From NCBI RefSeq assembly GCF_016904885.1, contig NZ_JADWYI010000001.1, positions 9,109,224-9,173,223 of the forward strand: a stretch of 64,000 nt of DNA, given 5' to 3'. Made by a program: the position numbers and the translations under genes. Of this stretch, positions 1-9,030 are shown piece after piece. Positions within the stretch are counted from its first letter, which is position 1, and each line of letters starts with the position of its first letter. Under the pieces are notes generated by a model. It was given only the letters and a program-made list of their open reading frames with translations, had not been told where the DNA came from and ran no database searches. The stretch is from Archangium primigenium (GTDB lineage Bacteria; Myxococcota; Myxococcia; Myxococcales; Myxococcaceae).

Positions 1-1008
1 GACTGGGCGCGGCAGTGGACGCAGCTGGCCAGCCGGCCCTCGTTCGACGCGACCTACCTGTCGCAGCTGCAGGGCATGACCCAGAGCGTGGTGCTGCGCG
101 ACAAGGCGCCCGGCAAGGGCAACCGCAACGCCATCAATCAGATCCGCACCAACGAGAACACGCTCAACACGCTGTGGCAGCTGCGCGAGTTCACGCTCAG
201 CACGCAGAACTTCGCCACCGACACCGAGACGCCCGTGAACGGCCCGCTGCGTCCGCACACGGTGGCGCTCACGCCGAGCGACAGCCTGCACAACCCCAAC
301 GGCGGGGACCCGGACCTGACCGCCTACGTGTCCACCACCGTGGCCGCGGGCCTGCAGACCCCGCTGAGCGTGCCCTTCCAGTGCGCGTCCAGCTTCTCCA
401 TGCCCTCGAGCTTCAACGGCCGGCCGCTGCTCGGCGCCAGCTCGCAGATTCCGGCCAACCGCTGGATCGTCTCGGGCCTGAGCAACACCTCGGCCCAGGA
501 CGTGTGCGCGCGCAAGGAGCTGTCCGTCAACACCTGCAATGGCTGCCACTTCGGTGACACGGCCACCAACGGCGCGGGCGGCAACCTGAGCTTCACGCAC
601 ATCAGCCCCACGTCGGGCATTCCCGCCCGCACGTCCAAGTTCCTCACGGGCGGTGGCCCGGGCTTCATGTTCGGCGTGCCCGACCAGCAGTTCGGCGCGT
701 CCGTGGCGACGTGGAACTTCGCGGACCTGGAGCGGCGCCACCAGCGGCTGTACGACATCGCCACCTGCTCCACGTGCGGCCCGCGCTTCAGCCTGAACGC
801 CGGCATCCTGGATCAGATCCAGCGCCTCGAGGGCGTGGTGCCCTTCGAGCCGGCCATCTCCACGGGCGGCAAGTCGCCCTTCAAGGTGGGCCCCATCACC
901 CGCGTGGAGACGGTGCGCTCCCTGCTGGAGGTGCGGCCCCAGTTCCAGGGTGAGCTGCGCGACGAGCCGACGGACTTCCTGCGCCCCGTCGAGACGTTCG
1001 TGCACTGA
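1..1008 (+). CDS. secreted protein with CxxCH motif, 5' end missing
   Basis: The reading frame is open from base 1, so at least the N-terminus lies outside the window; 335 residues are visible. One CxxCH motif (CNGCH, near residue 180 of the visible part) is the classic covalent haem attachment sequence, and a later CSTC pair (near residue 257) could form a disulfide or bind metal. The composition (Asn, Thr and Ser rich, few Lys) suggests an exported protein. One CxxCH alone does not prove a cytochrome c, because no distal Met ligand can be assigned. The next gene starts 36 bp downstream on the same strand. Function unknown; a periplasmic or surface haem-binding lipoprotein is an inference. 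Confidence 0.75.
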   Translation, partial: DWARQWTQLASRPSFDATYLSQLQGMTQSVVLRDKAPGKGNRNAINQIRTNENTLNTLWQLREFTLSTQNFATDTETPVNGPLRPHTVALTPSDSLHNPNGGDPDLTAYVSTTVAAGLQTPLSVPFQCASSFSMPSSFNGRPLLGASSQIPANRWIVSGLSNTSAQDVCARKELSVNTCNGCHFGDTATNGAGGNLSFTHISPTSGIPARTSKFLTGGGPGFMFGVPDQQFGASVATWNFADLERRHQRLYDIATCSTCGPRFSLNAGILDQIQRLEGVVPFEPAISTGGKSPFKVGPITRVETVRSLLEVRPQFQGELRDEPTDFLRPVETFVH

Positions 1009-1044
1009 GAGCGGACGTGGACGGCGCGCGGTAGGGTGAGGCCC

Positions 1045-1923
1045 ATGTCCTCCCGCGCGCCCCCGCCCGACATCGCCCTGGTCACCGCCCCCACCCTCCC
1101 CGACTGCACCCCGGACGAGACCCTGCTCGCCCAGGCGCTGGCGCGGCGGGGGGTGAGGGCGGGCCCCGTCGTCTGGGACGACCCCGCGGTGGACTGGAGC
1201 CGCTTCCGCCTGGCCCTGGTGCGCACCGCGTGGGACTCGGACATGCGCCGTGACGCCTTCGTCGCCTGGGCCGAGCGCGCGGGGGCCCTGTGCCCCCTGT
1301 GGAATCCCCCCGACGTGATTCGTTGGAACACCCACAAGGGCTACCTCCGGGAGCTGGAGGCCCGGGGCATCCCCACCATCCCCACCCTCTGGCTCGACCG
1401 CGGCGCGGCTCCGGACGTGGGCGCCCTGCTCGCCGAGCGGGGCTGGACGGACGCGGTGCTCAAACCGGCCGTCTCCGCCGGCGCGCGGGACACCCTGCGC
1501 CTGCGCGGCCCCGGAGACCTCACCGCCGCCCACGCCCTGGTGGCGCGCGTGCTGCCCCACAAGGACATGATGGTGCAGCCCTACCTGCCCTCGGTGGAGC
1601 AGCAAGGGGAGTTCGGGCTCGTCTTCCTCGGCGGCCGGCACACCCACACCGTCCGGCGGCAGGCCGCCCTCTCCGGCCAGCCCGGCTACGACTCCACCGC
1701 CGCCACCCTCGCCTCCGCCTCCGAGGAGGAGCGCGCCTTCGCCCAGAAGGTGCTCGACGCCACCGGGCGCCGCCTGCTCTACGCCCGGGTGGACGTGGCC
1801 CGCGACGCGCACGGCGCCCTCAGGCTCATGGAGTTGGAGGCCACCGAGCCCAACCTCTTCCTGCGGCTGGGCGGCCCCCAGGCCGTGGAGCACTGGGTGG
1901 ACGCCTTGCTGCACACCGCCTAG
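1045..1923 (+). CDS. ATP-grasp domain protein (RimK/glutathione synthetase-like)
   Basis: A 292-residue cytosolic protein. The N-terminal third (residues 5-95) resembles the pre-ATP-grasp domain. The centre holds a lysine in the VLKPAVSAGARDT stretch (near residue 140), which matches the nucleotide-binding Lys and flexible loop of ATP-grasp ligases. The C-terminal LMELEATEPNLFL segment gives the metal-binding Glu/Asn pair of the fold. Such enzymes couple a carboxylate to an amine or thiol using ATP; the substrate cannot be read from the sequence. The ATG at 1045 is preferred to an in-frame GTG at 1036 because it has the purine-rich GGTAGGGTGAGG upstream. The next gene follows after 9 bp, so the two are probably cotranscribed. 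Confidence 0.8.
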   Translation: MSSRAPPPDIALVTAPTLPDCTPDETLLAQALARRGVRAGPVVWDDPAVDWSRFRLALVRTAWDSDMRRDAFVAWAERAGALCPLWNPPDVIRWNTHKGYLRELEARGIPTIPTLWLDRGAAPDVGALLAERGWTDAVLKPAVSAGARDTLRLRGPGDLTAAHALVARVLPHKDMMVQPYLPSVEQQGEFGLVFLGGRHTHTVRRQAALSGQPGYDSTAATLASASEEERAFAQKVLDATGRRLLYARVDVARDAHGALRLMELEATEPNLFLRLGGPQAVEHWVDALLHTA

Positions 1924-1932
1924 CGTGCGCGT

Positions 1933-3114
1933 ATGCCCCAGGTGAAAAGTTCTCGTCCCGCCCAGGACACCCTTCCCCCCCGGCTCAGCACCCTGCTCGA
2001 GGGGCTCACCTACCGTGAGCTCGCCACGCGGCTGGAGAAGGTCTACCGGGCGGCGGCCCTGGCCATCGATCGCCTGGGCCACATCAACATCGTCAAGTAC
2101 GAGCCCACCTCGCTGGAGGAGGGCGGCGCGGACCTGTCCCTGTGGGAGACGATGGCGCCGGTGCTGCGCGACACGGTGATGGACGTGAACGCCCTGGTGT
2201 CCGTGGTGAAGCAGGCGTTTCCGCCCCCGGAGCAGAAGGCGCGGGATGGGGCCTGGGCCCCGCCGCCCGCGAGCTTCGACGAGCGCCTGGCGCAGGAGGT
2301 GGAGACGGTGCTCAACGCGTGCGCGGGGCGGCTCGCGCAGCGCGTGGCGGACCTGGGCCAGCGCGTGCGCCAGCCCGAGGTGGTGAGCGACCGGTGGGCG
2401 CTGATGTCCGAGCTGCAGAGCTTCCGCGCGGACTTCCGCGCGCAGATGGGCGACCTCGTGTACCTCACGGCGACGGCCTTCGAGGACGTGCCACGCGAGC
2501 AGGTGGTGCCCGGCTACGAGGTGCAGGTGGGCGCCGCGGCGGCGCTGCGCAGCGCCCTGGCGGACCTGCGCCGCTCGGCCCAGTCGCGCATGGAGAAGCT
2601 CGCGGCGATGCCACCCAAGGACGTGCCCGCCCATGCGCGGCGCATGGAGGAGATGCTGGCCGCCTTCGCCCACATGCCGGCCTCGCTCACCATGAAGACG
2701 CGGGACAAGCGCATGCTCGTGGAGCAGCGCGGGCACCTGGACACGCTGGCCACCCGGCCGGAGGCGGACACGGGCGAATTGCGCGCGGTGATGGAGCCGA
2801 TGCTCGCGGAGCTGGCCCGGGTGGGCACGGAGCTCACGCAGCGCACGCTGGTGGCGCATGACCGGGCCGTGTGGTCCGTATGCGGCGCGCGGCTGGAGCA
2901 GGCGGCCATGCACCTGTTCCTCCACTCCCCGGGCGCCGAGCGCGTGGTGCGCGATGCGCTCAAGACCGCCGAGGCGCTCTACGGCCGCTCGCCGACCTTC
3001 GACACCTTCCTGCGCAAGGCGCGCATGGCCCCCGGGCAGACCCAGGACGACGCCCAGTTGCGCGAGACGCTGGAGGTGTTCCGCGAGCGCCTCGCCGCCC
3101 TGCCCTTCACCTGA
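1933..3114 (+). CDS. hypothetical, largely alpha-helical protein
   Basis: A 393-residue soluble protein I do not recognise. It has no signal peptide and no clear membrane segment. It is rich in Ala, Arg, Glu and Leu with long amphipathic helices (for example residues 25-60, 200-260 and 340-390) and only a few cysteines (in NACAG and VCGAR). Codon usage is strongly GC3 biased, as expected for a real gene here, and the ATG lies 9 bp after the preceding ATP-grasp stop, suggesting a two-gene unit. A structural or scaffold role is possible but not supported by any motif. Confidence 0.7.
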   Translation: MPQVKSSRPAQDTLPPRLSTLLEGLTYRELATRLEKVYRAAALAIDRLGHINIVKYEPTSLEEGGADLSLWETMAPVLRDTVMDVNALVSVVKQAFPPPEQKARDGAWAPPPASFDERLAQEVETVLNACAGRLAQRVADLGQRVRQPEVVSDRWALMSELQSFRADFRAQMGDLVYLTATAFEDVPREQVVPGYEVQVGAAAALRSALADLRRSAQSRMEKLAAMPPKDVPAHARRMEEMLAAFAHMPASLTMKTRDKRMLVEQRGHLDTLATRPEADTGELRAVMEPMLAELARVGTELTQRTLVAHDRAVWSVCGARLEQAAMHLFLHSPGAERVVRDALKTAEALYGRSPTFDTFLRKARMAPGQTQDDAQLRETLEVFRERLAALPFT

Positions 3115-3129
3115 GCCCTTCTTCCGGCC

Positions 3130-3420
3130 CTACTTCTTCGTCGTGTCCTCGGGCAGCGCGGGCGCGCCCGGCGGCGTGGCCAGCCGGGGGATGACGCGCT
3201 GGTGGTAGCGCGACATCAGCGTCTCGGGCGTCAGCTCCTCCTGGGCCTGCTTGGGGCTGGACTTCCACTCGAGGTCCTCGGGCACCTTGCCGCCGCCCTG
3301 GCTCTTGTAGCCCATCATGTCCGGGAACTGCGTGGACCACCGGCCACCCGGATCCGTCTCGCGGGTGATGGGCTCACGATGGGGACGGGGGGTGTAGTAC
3401 TTGCCGCTGCCGTTGCTCAT
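3130..3420 (-). CDS. small hydrophilic hypothetical protein (96 aa)
   Basis: A 96-residue, highly polar, Pro/Gly/Lys-rich protein without cysteine, signal peptide or membrane span; it is probably largely disordered. It is convergent with the helical protein gene (16 bp between stops) and divergent from the zinc-ribbon gene at 3546, with a 125-bp promoter-sized gap between them. No family recognised. Codon use fits the surrounding genes, which is the main reason to believe it is expressed. Confidence 0.6.
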   Translation of the reverse strand: MSNGSGKYYTPRPHREPITRETDPGGRWSTQFPDMMGYKSQGGGKVPEDLEWKSSPKQAQEELTPETLMSRYHQRVIPRLATPPGAPALPEDTTKK

Positions 3421-3545
3421 GGTGTGTGTCCTAGCAGGAGTGCCCCCGCTCCGGAACCCCTCAGCCGCCTGCCCGCCCTCCGAGGAAGTCCAAGAATGGA
3501 CCGGGTCGCCTTGTGGTCGCCAAATGCTGCGTTACCAGTGAATGT

Positions 3546-3761
3546 ATGAACAGTTCACCTGAGAAGAAGGCCGGCGAGGGCATCGCCGATTTCATCCTCC
3601 CCGAGGGCTGCATGCTGTGCGGCGGCGCGGTGAACATCCGCAAGACGCCGGGTGGCGGCGCGCACAGCTACTGCCCCCATTGCCATTACCTGTCCCGGCC
3701 TCGTCTGCGCATGCACGAGAATGGCCTGGAGATCGCCTACGCCACCGCGGCGTTCGCCTGA
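3546..3761 (+). CDS. small zinc-ribbon-like protein
   Basis: A 71-residue protein with two cysteine pairs: CMLC at residues 22-25 and CPHC near residues 43-46 (followed by His), spaced like a zinc ribbon. The centre, GGAVNIRKTPGGGAHSY, is a typical knuckle-strand arrangement. The start ATG at 3546 is chosen over an in-frame GTG at 3513 because the extra 11 residues look non-coding. Likely a nucleic-acid- or protein-binding zinc protein; the partner is unknown. It is convergent with the TolC-type gene downstream (30 bp between stops). Confidence 0.65.
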   Translation: MNSSPEKKAGEGIADFILPEGCMLCGGAVNIRKTPGGGAHSYCPHCHYLSRPRLRMHENGLEIAYATAAFA

Positions 3762-3791
3762 TTCACCCCGAGGGGCGCCTGGGCCGAGGGC

Positions 3792-5252
3792 TCAGGGTCC
3801 CCGCGGACCGTTGTCCTGAAGCTCCTCCGCGGAGGGCTCAAGCGCGACCGTCGCGGCGAGCAAATCCACCAGCGCGCGCTGGTAGTCCACGAGGGCCCGC
3901 ACCTCGCCGATCTCGGCCTCGACCGCGGCCTGCTCGCGCTGATTCACCACCAACAGACTCGTATCCCCATGCTCGAAACGGGTGTACTCCGCCCGCGCGA
4001 GCTGGCGTGCCACCTCGGCGGCGCCGTGCGCGAGCCCGACCCGCTCGTGGGAGGCCCGCAGGGCCGAGAGCGCATCGCGCACCTCGGTGATGATCTCCTC
4101 GCGCGCGTAGCGGGCCCGCGCGGCCACCGCCGCCTGCTTCGCCTCGGCGGCCCGGCGCTGCCCCCGCGCCTCGCGGGCGAACAGCGGAATGTCGAGCACC
4201 AGGGAGCCCTGGACCTCGGTGGGCCGCAGGTTCGCGGGGCCCACGCCCACGTCCCGCGCCACGCGCAGCCCGAGGTCCACCGCGGGCGCCGCCAGGTTGC
4301 GCGCCAGGGCCACGTCCACCTCGAGCACCTCACGCCGCAAGTCCAACCCCCGCAGCTCCGGGCGCCGGCGCAAGGCCTGCTCCAGCCACCGCTCCAGCCC
4401 CTCCTCCATCAGGGCCGCGGGCACCGGAAACCCGGAGGGCAGGCGCGCCGTCGAGACGACCTGGGGCTCGCCCCGGGCGTCGCGCAGGAACAACGACAGC
4501 TTGAGCGTGGCCCGCTCGAGCGCCCGCCGGGCGGCGATCCGATCCGCGTCACGCCCCAGGAGGACCCGCTCGTTCTCCGTGTGCTCGATCTGCGGGATGT
4601 CGCCCGCGGTCACGCGGTGCGCGAGTTGCGTGCGGCGCGCCAGGGCCAGCTCGTACTGCGAGGTGGCGATGGTCAGCTGCCGTCCCGCCGCCACCCAGTC
4701 CCAGTAGTGGTAGGCCGCCTGCCGTTGCAGGCCCAGCCGCTCCCCGGCGAGCTCGAACGCGGCGATGCGCTGGCGCAGGCGCGCCTGGGCGAGCACGGCC
4801 CGCCGCTTGTCGATGGCGCCATCGCGCCACAGGGGCAAGGCGAGCCCCGCGTGCACCTCGCCCGCCGAGAGCGTCTCGTACTGGCCGTAGTACACGGGAA
4901 AGTCCCCCTGCCCCAGGCGGTAGCCCGCGGACAGGCGCAGGCCCCAGAGCGGCGTGGGCTGCTCGACGGTCGCCTCGATGCGCTCGTGCTGGTAGTAGCC
5001 GAACGGGATGGCGAGCCCGCGCGCCCGCACCAGCGGATCGAAGCCGCCCCTGGCGGCGAGCAGCTCCGCCTCCGCCGCCGCCACGTCCCGCTGAGCCGCC
5101 TCCATGCGCGGATGATGCTCACGGGTGGAGCCGAGCACCTCCTCGAGGGAGAGGGGCACGCCCTCGCCCTGGGCCCGCGCCCGGGACGCCGTCCCCATCC
5201 CGCCGAGCACCACGCACACCACCCACCCGACCTTCCAACCCGCCCTCCTCAC
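3792..5252 (-). CDS. TolC-type outer membrane efflux protein
   Basis: Outer-membrane channel of a tripartite exporter, 486 residues. The N-terminus has a signal peptide (VCVVLGGMGTASRARA, cleavage near residue 24). The body shows the repeated long helices of the OEP family with the usual internal duplication, including SLEEVLGSTREHHPRMEAAQ at the start of the first repeat. The GTG start at 5252 overlaps the stop of the upstream adaptor gene (GTGA), which fixes the start and implies translational coupling. It is the last gene of an ABC-adaptor-channel operon, so it probably supplies the exit duct for that exporter. The N-terminal extension possible in this frame is rejected because it overlaps the adaptor. 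Confidence 0.9.
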   Translation of the reverse strand: MRRAGWKVGWVVCVVLGGMGTASRARAQGEGVPLSLEEVLGSTREHHPRMEAAQRDVAAAEAELLAARGGFDPLVRARGLAIPFGYYQHERIEATVEQPTPLWGLRLSAGYRLGQGDFPVYYGQYETLSAGEVHAGLALPLWRDGAIDKRRAVLAQARLRQRIAAFELAGERLGLQRQAAYHYWDWVAAGRQLTIATSQYELALARRTQLAHRVTAGDIPQIEHTENERVLLGRDADRIAARRALERATLKLSLFLRDARGEPQVVSTARLPSGFPVPAALMEEGLERWLEQALRRRPELRGLDLRREVLEVDVALARNLAAPAVDLGLRVARDVGVGPANLRPTEVQGSLVLDIPLFAREARGQRRAAEAKQAAVAARARYAREEIITEVRDALSALRASHERVGLAHGAAEVARQLARAEYTRFEHGDTSLLVVNQREQAAVEAEIGEVRALVDYQRALVDLLAATVALEPSAEELQDNGPRGP

Positions 5253-6577
5253 GCGCGGCCCCCCTTGCCCTTCTTGTCCTGGGGCTCCTTCTCGGTCTCC
5301 ACCGACGGGGGGAACCCGTTGAACTGGCGCCACAGCTCGAACCCCAGCCGCACCTCGTCCAGGAGGATCCACCCGTTGGCGCGCACGCCCTGGCGCAGGA
5401 AGCGGCCCTCGGGCCAGGGCTCGCCCTCGTCCGGCACCACGACGATGCGAAAGGCGCCCAGGCCGTCGTCCGCCGCGTCCACGAAGGCCACCGTGCCGCC
5501 GAAGGTGCCCACCGCCACCGAGGGCCAACCGGCGAACTGGATGGCGGGCCAACCCTCGAACTGCAAGCGCACGTGACGGCCCTGGGAGATGAGGGGCGCG
5601 TCCCGTCCGGCGACGCGCAGCTCCACGGCGATGGCGTCGGTGTCGGGCACCAGCACGGCCAGGGGATCGCCCACCTTGACGAACTCCGCGCCCTGCTGGG
5701 CCAACAGCCGCAGGAGCGTGCCCGCGCGCGGCGCGTAGATGCGCTGGGTGGACTGGCGCGCGAGCAGGCTGTCCAGCCGGTTGAGCTCGATGCGCTCCTT
5801 GGCGAGCTCCGCCTTGGAGGACTCGTAGCGCGCGAGGCCATCGTTGACGAGCGCATCCGCGTCCGTCTGCACGCGCTGGCGATCCGAGCCGAGCGCCGCC
5901 AGCTCGTTGCGCACGGCCTCGAGGCTGGCGCGGGCGCCCTCCATGTCCGTGCTCGTCTTGGTGTACTCCAGCTCCGCGAGCTCCACGCTCCGGGTGGCCG
6001 TCAGGCCATTGGCGTGCAGCGAGCGCTGACGCTCCAGTTGCAGCCGGGACGTCTCGCGCGCGACCTTGGCCGCGGCGAGCGTCTGCTCGGCGGCGCGAAT
6101 GCGCTCCTGCACCATGCGCTGGCGCGAGCCGGCCGCGTCGACGCTCGACGCGCGCGAGGAGCGCAGCGCGTCCACGCGCGACTCGTAGGCGCGCACCTGG
6201 CTCTGGGCCGCGCGGATGCGCAGCTCGATGGCGTCGCGCTGCTCGCGCAGGCGCGTCATCAACTCCGGATCGTTGTCGGCCAGCTCCACGATGAGGTCCC
6301 CCGCGTTGACGCGCGAGCCCTCCTGCACCGCCCAGTGGGTGATGCGCCCGGCGATGGGGGACTGGATGGTCTGCTGCCGGTCCAACGGCGCGTACGCGAT
6401 GACCCGGCCGTGGCCGGTGACGTTCTGCCGCCAGGGCGCGAGGATCAGCGCGATCGCGCCGAGCAGCAGCAACAGCAGCAGGCCCCAGGCGACCATGCGG
6501 GCCAACCGGGTGTCATGGCGGACCAGCCGCATGACGGGAAGCGTGGGAACGGAGGGCGGAGGCGTGGAGGCGGTCAT
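5249..6577 (-). CDS. HlyD-type membrane fusion protein of an ABC exporter
   Basis: A 442-residue periplasmic adaptor. One transmembrane helix near residues 28-50 (MVAWGLLLLLLLGAIALIL) anchors it in the inner membrane. It is followed by a biotinyl-lipoyl-like half (QSPIAGRITHWAVQEGSRV), a long coiled-coil hairpin (about residues 110-270), the second lipoyl half (IYAPRAGTLLRLLAQQGAEF) and a beta-barrel domain. The Lys-rich tail is unusual. The ATG at 6577 overlaps the ABC gene stop (ATGA). Role: bridges the ABC transporter to the TolC-type channel, as in type I secretion or peptide export. Confidence 0.92.
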   Translation of the reverse strand: MTASTPPPSVPTLPVMRLVRHDTRLARMVAWGLLLLLLLGAIALILAPWRQNVTGHGRVIAYAPLDRQQTIQSPIAGRITHWAVQEGSRVNAGDLIVELADNDPELMTRLREQRDAIELRIRAAQSQVRAYESRVDALRSSRASSVDAAGSRQRMVQERIRAAEQTLAAAKVARETSRLQLERQRSLHANGLTATRSVELAELEYTKTSTDMEGARASLEAVRNELAALGSDRQRVQTDADALVNDGLARYESSKAELAKERIELNRLDSLLARQSTQRIYAPRAGTLLRLLAQQGAEFVKVGDPLAVLVPDTDAIAVELRVAGRDAPLISQGRHVRLQFEGWPAIQFAGWPSVAVGTFGGTVAFVDAADDGLGAFRIVVVPDEGEPWPEGRFLRQGVRANGWILLDEVRLGFELWRQFNGFPPSVETEKEPQDKKGKGGRA

Positions 6578-8823
6578 GGGTTGAGCGTGGCGTCCGAGTG
6601 GGAGGGAGCCCGAGCCGACGACTCGGAGGAGAAGGCGTGGATCTGGCCCGCGTGCAGCGCCAGGACACGCTCGCACCGGCTGAACAGGTCCGGATGGTGG
6701 GTGATGAGCAGCAGGGTCCAGGGCGCATCGGACGCGAGCAGCAGCCGCAGCACCCGGTCCCGGGTGCGCGCATCGAGCGCGTCCAGCACCTCGTCGATGA
6801 CGAGCAGCCGCGGGCGCAACAGGAGCGTGCGCGCCAGGTGCAGCAGCACCCGCTGACCGGACGACAAGGGCTGTCCGCCCGTGGTGAGCTCCGTGTGCAG
6901 CCCCTCGGGCAGGCGGGAGATGGCGTCCCCCAGGCCCAGCTCCTCGAGCACGTGCCGGATCTCCCCCAGCGGCAGCTCGGGCTGGCCCATGCGGAGGTTC
7001 TCCACGATCGTCCCGGCGAAGAGCTCCGGCGCGCCCACGAGCGCCACGTCCCGGCGCAGCGTGGCGAAGGACACGTCCCGCGTGTCGGCGCCATCCACGA
7101 GGATGCGGCCCCGCGTGGGGCTGCGCAGGCCATAGAGCAGCTCGCCCAGCGTGCTCTTGCCCTCGGCGGACTCGCCCGTCAGGGCCACCTTCTCGCCCGC
7201 CCGGAGCGTGAAGCTCACGTCGCTCAGCACCGGCGCGTCCTCGCGGAAGTGGAACGCCAGGCCCCGCACCACCAGCTCCGCGGGCCCCGAGCGCGGGGCA
7301 TGGCTCTCGCCCAACTCCCGCTCCACGGGCAGGTCCACCAGCTGGCCCAGCTTGTCCGCCGCCGCCAGCAGGTCGTAGTAGGCCTCCAGGTGCTTGCCGA
7401 ACTTCACGAAGGCCGCCAGCACCGAGGTGACGATGAGCTCGGCGGCCACGAGCTGACCGAGCGACAGCTGCCGGCCGATGACGAGCCAGCCGCCCAGGCC
7501 GAGCAAGAGCGCGCTCGCCACCGCCTGGAGCGCCAGGGCGCCAATCACCTGCCGGAAGAGGTACTTGAAGTGCTTGCGTCGGCTGCCCAGCCAGTCGCGC
7601 GCGAGCGAGTCGGCCCGCTCCAGCGCGTGCGTGGAGCCGCCCCGCTGACGGAAAGCCACCGGGTGGCGCACCAGCTCCTGGAGCCACGCCGCCACGGCGT
7701 ACTTGGCCTTGGACTCCTTGATGCCCGAGGAGGCCGCCGAGCGCCCGTAACCGATGAGGATGCCGGCCACGCACACCAGGAGGAAGAAGTCGAAGGCGAG
7801 CAACATCGGGTGGTAGAAGGCCAGCATCAGCAGGCCGATGGCGGTCTGCAGCACCAGCGCCAGGCCATCGATGAGCAGCGTCGCGCAGGCCTTCTGGACG
7901 GTGACGACGTCGAAGAAGCGGTTGGCCAGCTCGGGGCCGTGCGCCTGGTCCATTGCCCGCGTCCGCACGCGGGGCAGTCGGTGGCTCAGGTCACTCACCA
8001 CCCGGATGAACAGCCGCTGCTGGATGAGCTCCACCACCCAGTACTGCATGGCCCGCAGGGCCGCCGCGAACGCGAGGCCCCCGAGCAACAGGATGCTCAG
8101 CACCACCAGGGGCTGCAGCAGCGAGCCGAACGCCACGGTGTTGACCAGGGACTGCACGGCGATGGGGGTGGTCAAGGCGAAGAGCCCCACGCCCACCGCG
8201 TAGATGAACACCGCCCGGATGTCCGCCGCCTCCAGGCGCGCCAGCCCCCGCACCCGCGCGAAGGGCGAGGGCGTGCGCCCCTCCGGGCCCCGCAGGGACT
8301 GCAACGGCTCGGACTCCTCGGCGAGCACCCAGATGTCCGGCGCCGCGCCCCAGCCGGCCAGCCGCTTGACCAGCTCCCGGCGCGTCCACTGCGCCCCCTG
8401 CTCGGGCAGGGCGCTCCCGTGCACCCGCACCCGCGCGCCATCCCACTCGTCGAACCGCACCCAGCGCGCCTGCCCTTGCGCGAAGAACACCGCGGCGATG
8501 GGCCCCTGGCGGTGGCCCTCCTGCAGCACCTCGTCCAGGGGACGGCGCAACAGCGTCAGCGTGAGGCCCAGGGCCTGGCCCGCGTGCTGCAACCACGCGC
8601 CCCACTGCGCCTCGAGCCCGCCAGGCAGGTGCCGCGTGGCATCCCGGAGCGCCCCGCGCACGGCCCCCCGTCCGGGCGACTGGCCCGTGGACTGCGCGAG
8701 CGCCAAGAGCACCTCCTCGAGGGCCTCGGGCAGGGGCGCGAAGGTGTCGTCGCCGGTGTTGGGCGGAGGGCCCTCCGGCGCGGCGGAGGGCTCGGGCAGC
8801 GTGTCGCGGTCGTGGTCGGACAT
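6574..8823 (-). CDS. HlyB-like ABC transporter (permease fused to ATPase), degenerate N-terminal domain
   Basis: A 749-residue fused exporter half-transporter. Residues 1-190 form a soluble N-terminal domain in the position of the C39 peptidase or C39-like domain but contain no cysteine, so no bacteriocin-leader protease is expected. The membrane domain (about 205-475) has the expected six helices. The ATPase domain has Walker A GESAEGKST, signature LSSGQ, Walker B LLVIDE and the H-switch in LITHHPD. It heads a coupled operon with adaptor and outer-membrane channel. Substrate unknown: no leader peptide, RTX protein or maturation enzyme sits nearby. Type I secretion or small-molecule export are both possible. 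Confidence 0.92.
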   Translation of the reverse strand: MSDHDRDTLPEPSAAPEGPPPNTGDDTFAPLPEALEEVLLALAQSTGQSPGRGAVRGALRDATRHLPGGLEAQWGAWLQHAGQALGLTLTLLRRPLDEVLQEGHRQGPIAAVFFAQGQARWVRFDEWDGARVRVHGSALPEQGAQWTRRELVKRLAGWGAAPDIWVLAEESEPLQSLRGPEGRTPSPFARVRGLARLEAADIRAVFIYAVGVGLFALTTPIAVQSLVNTVAFGSLLQPLVVLSILLLGGLAFAAALRAMQYWVVELIQQRLFIRVVSDLSHRLPRVRTRAMDQAHGPELANRFFDVVTVQKACATLLIDGLALVLQTAIGLLMLAFYHPMLLAFDFFLLVCVAGILIGYGRSAASSGIKESKAKYAVAAWLQELVRHPVAFRQRGGSTHALERADSLARDWLGSRRKHFKYLFRQVIGALALQAVASALLLGLGGWLVIGRQLSLGQLVAAELIVTSVLAAFVKFGKHLEAYYDLLAAADKLGQLVDLPVERELGESHAPRSGPAELVVRGLAFHFREDAPVLSDVSFTLRAGEKVALTGESAEGKSTLGELLYGLRSPTRGRILVDGADTRDVSFATLRRDVALVGAPELFAGTIVENLRMGQPELPLGEIRHVLEELGLGDAISRLPEGLHTELTTGGQPLSSGQRVLLHLARTLLLRPRLLVIDEVLDALDARTRDRVLRLLLASDAPWTLLLITHHPDLFSRCERVLALHAGQIHAFSSESSARAPSHSDATLNP

Positions 8824-8926
8824 AGGGGGATGGGTTCAATCCCGGCCGGCGGCCGTGTCGGAGAGGTTCAGGGTGGAGAAAGTAAAAAGATCCTTTGGTT
8901 TCGGAACGCAGGAAATCCGGCACGAT

Positions 8927-8947
8927 TCCTTCGAAAAATCCGAAGGA
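8927..8947 (-). terminator. possible hairpin terminator after the amine oxidase gene
   Basis: A perfect 7-bp inverted repeat (arms 8927-8933 and 8941-8947, 7-nt A-rich loop) lies in the 206-bp gap between the amine oxidase stop and the ABC gene start, both on the minus strand. No good U tract follows, so it may be a weak terminator, a Rho-assisted end or a regulatory element in front of the exporter operon. The surrounding 8870-8950 stretch is clearly more AT-rich than the flanking genes, as expected of a promoter region. Confidence 0.3.
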
Positions 8948-9030
8948 TGGTCGAGACCGGACAGTCGGGTCGCGGCATCGGGCGGACCCCGCGCGGAGTG
9001 CGTGCGCACTTCGTTGCGGGGCGCCCCTAT

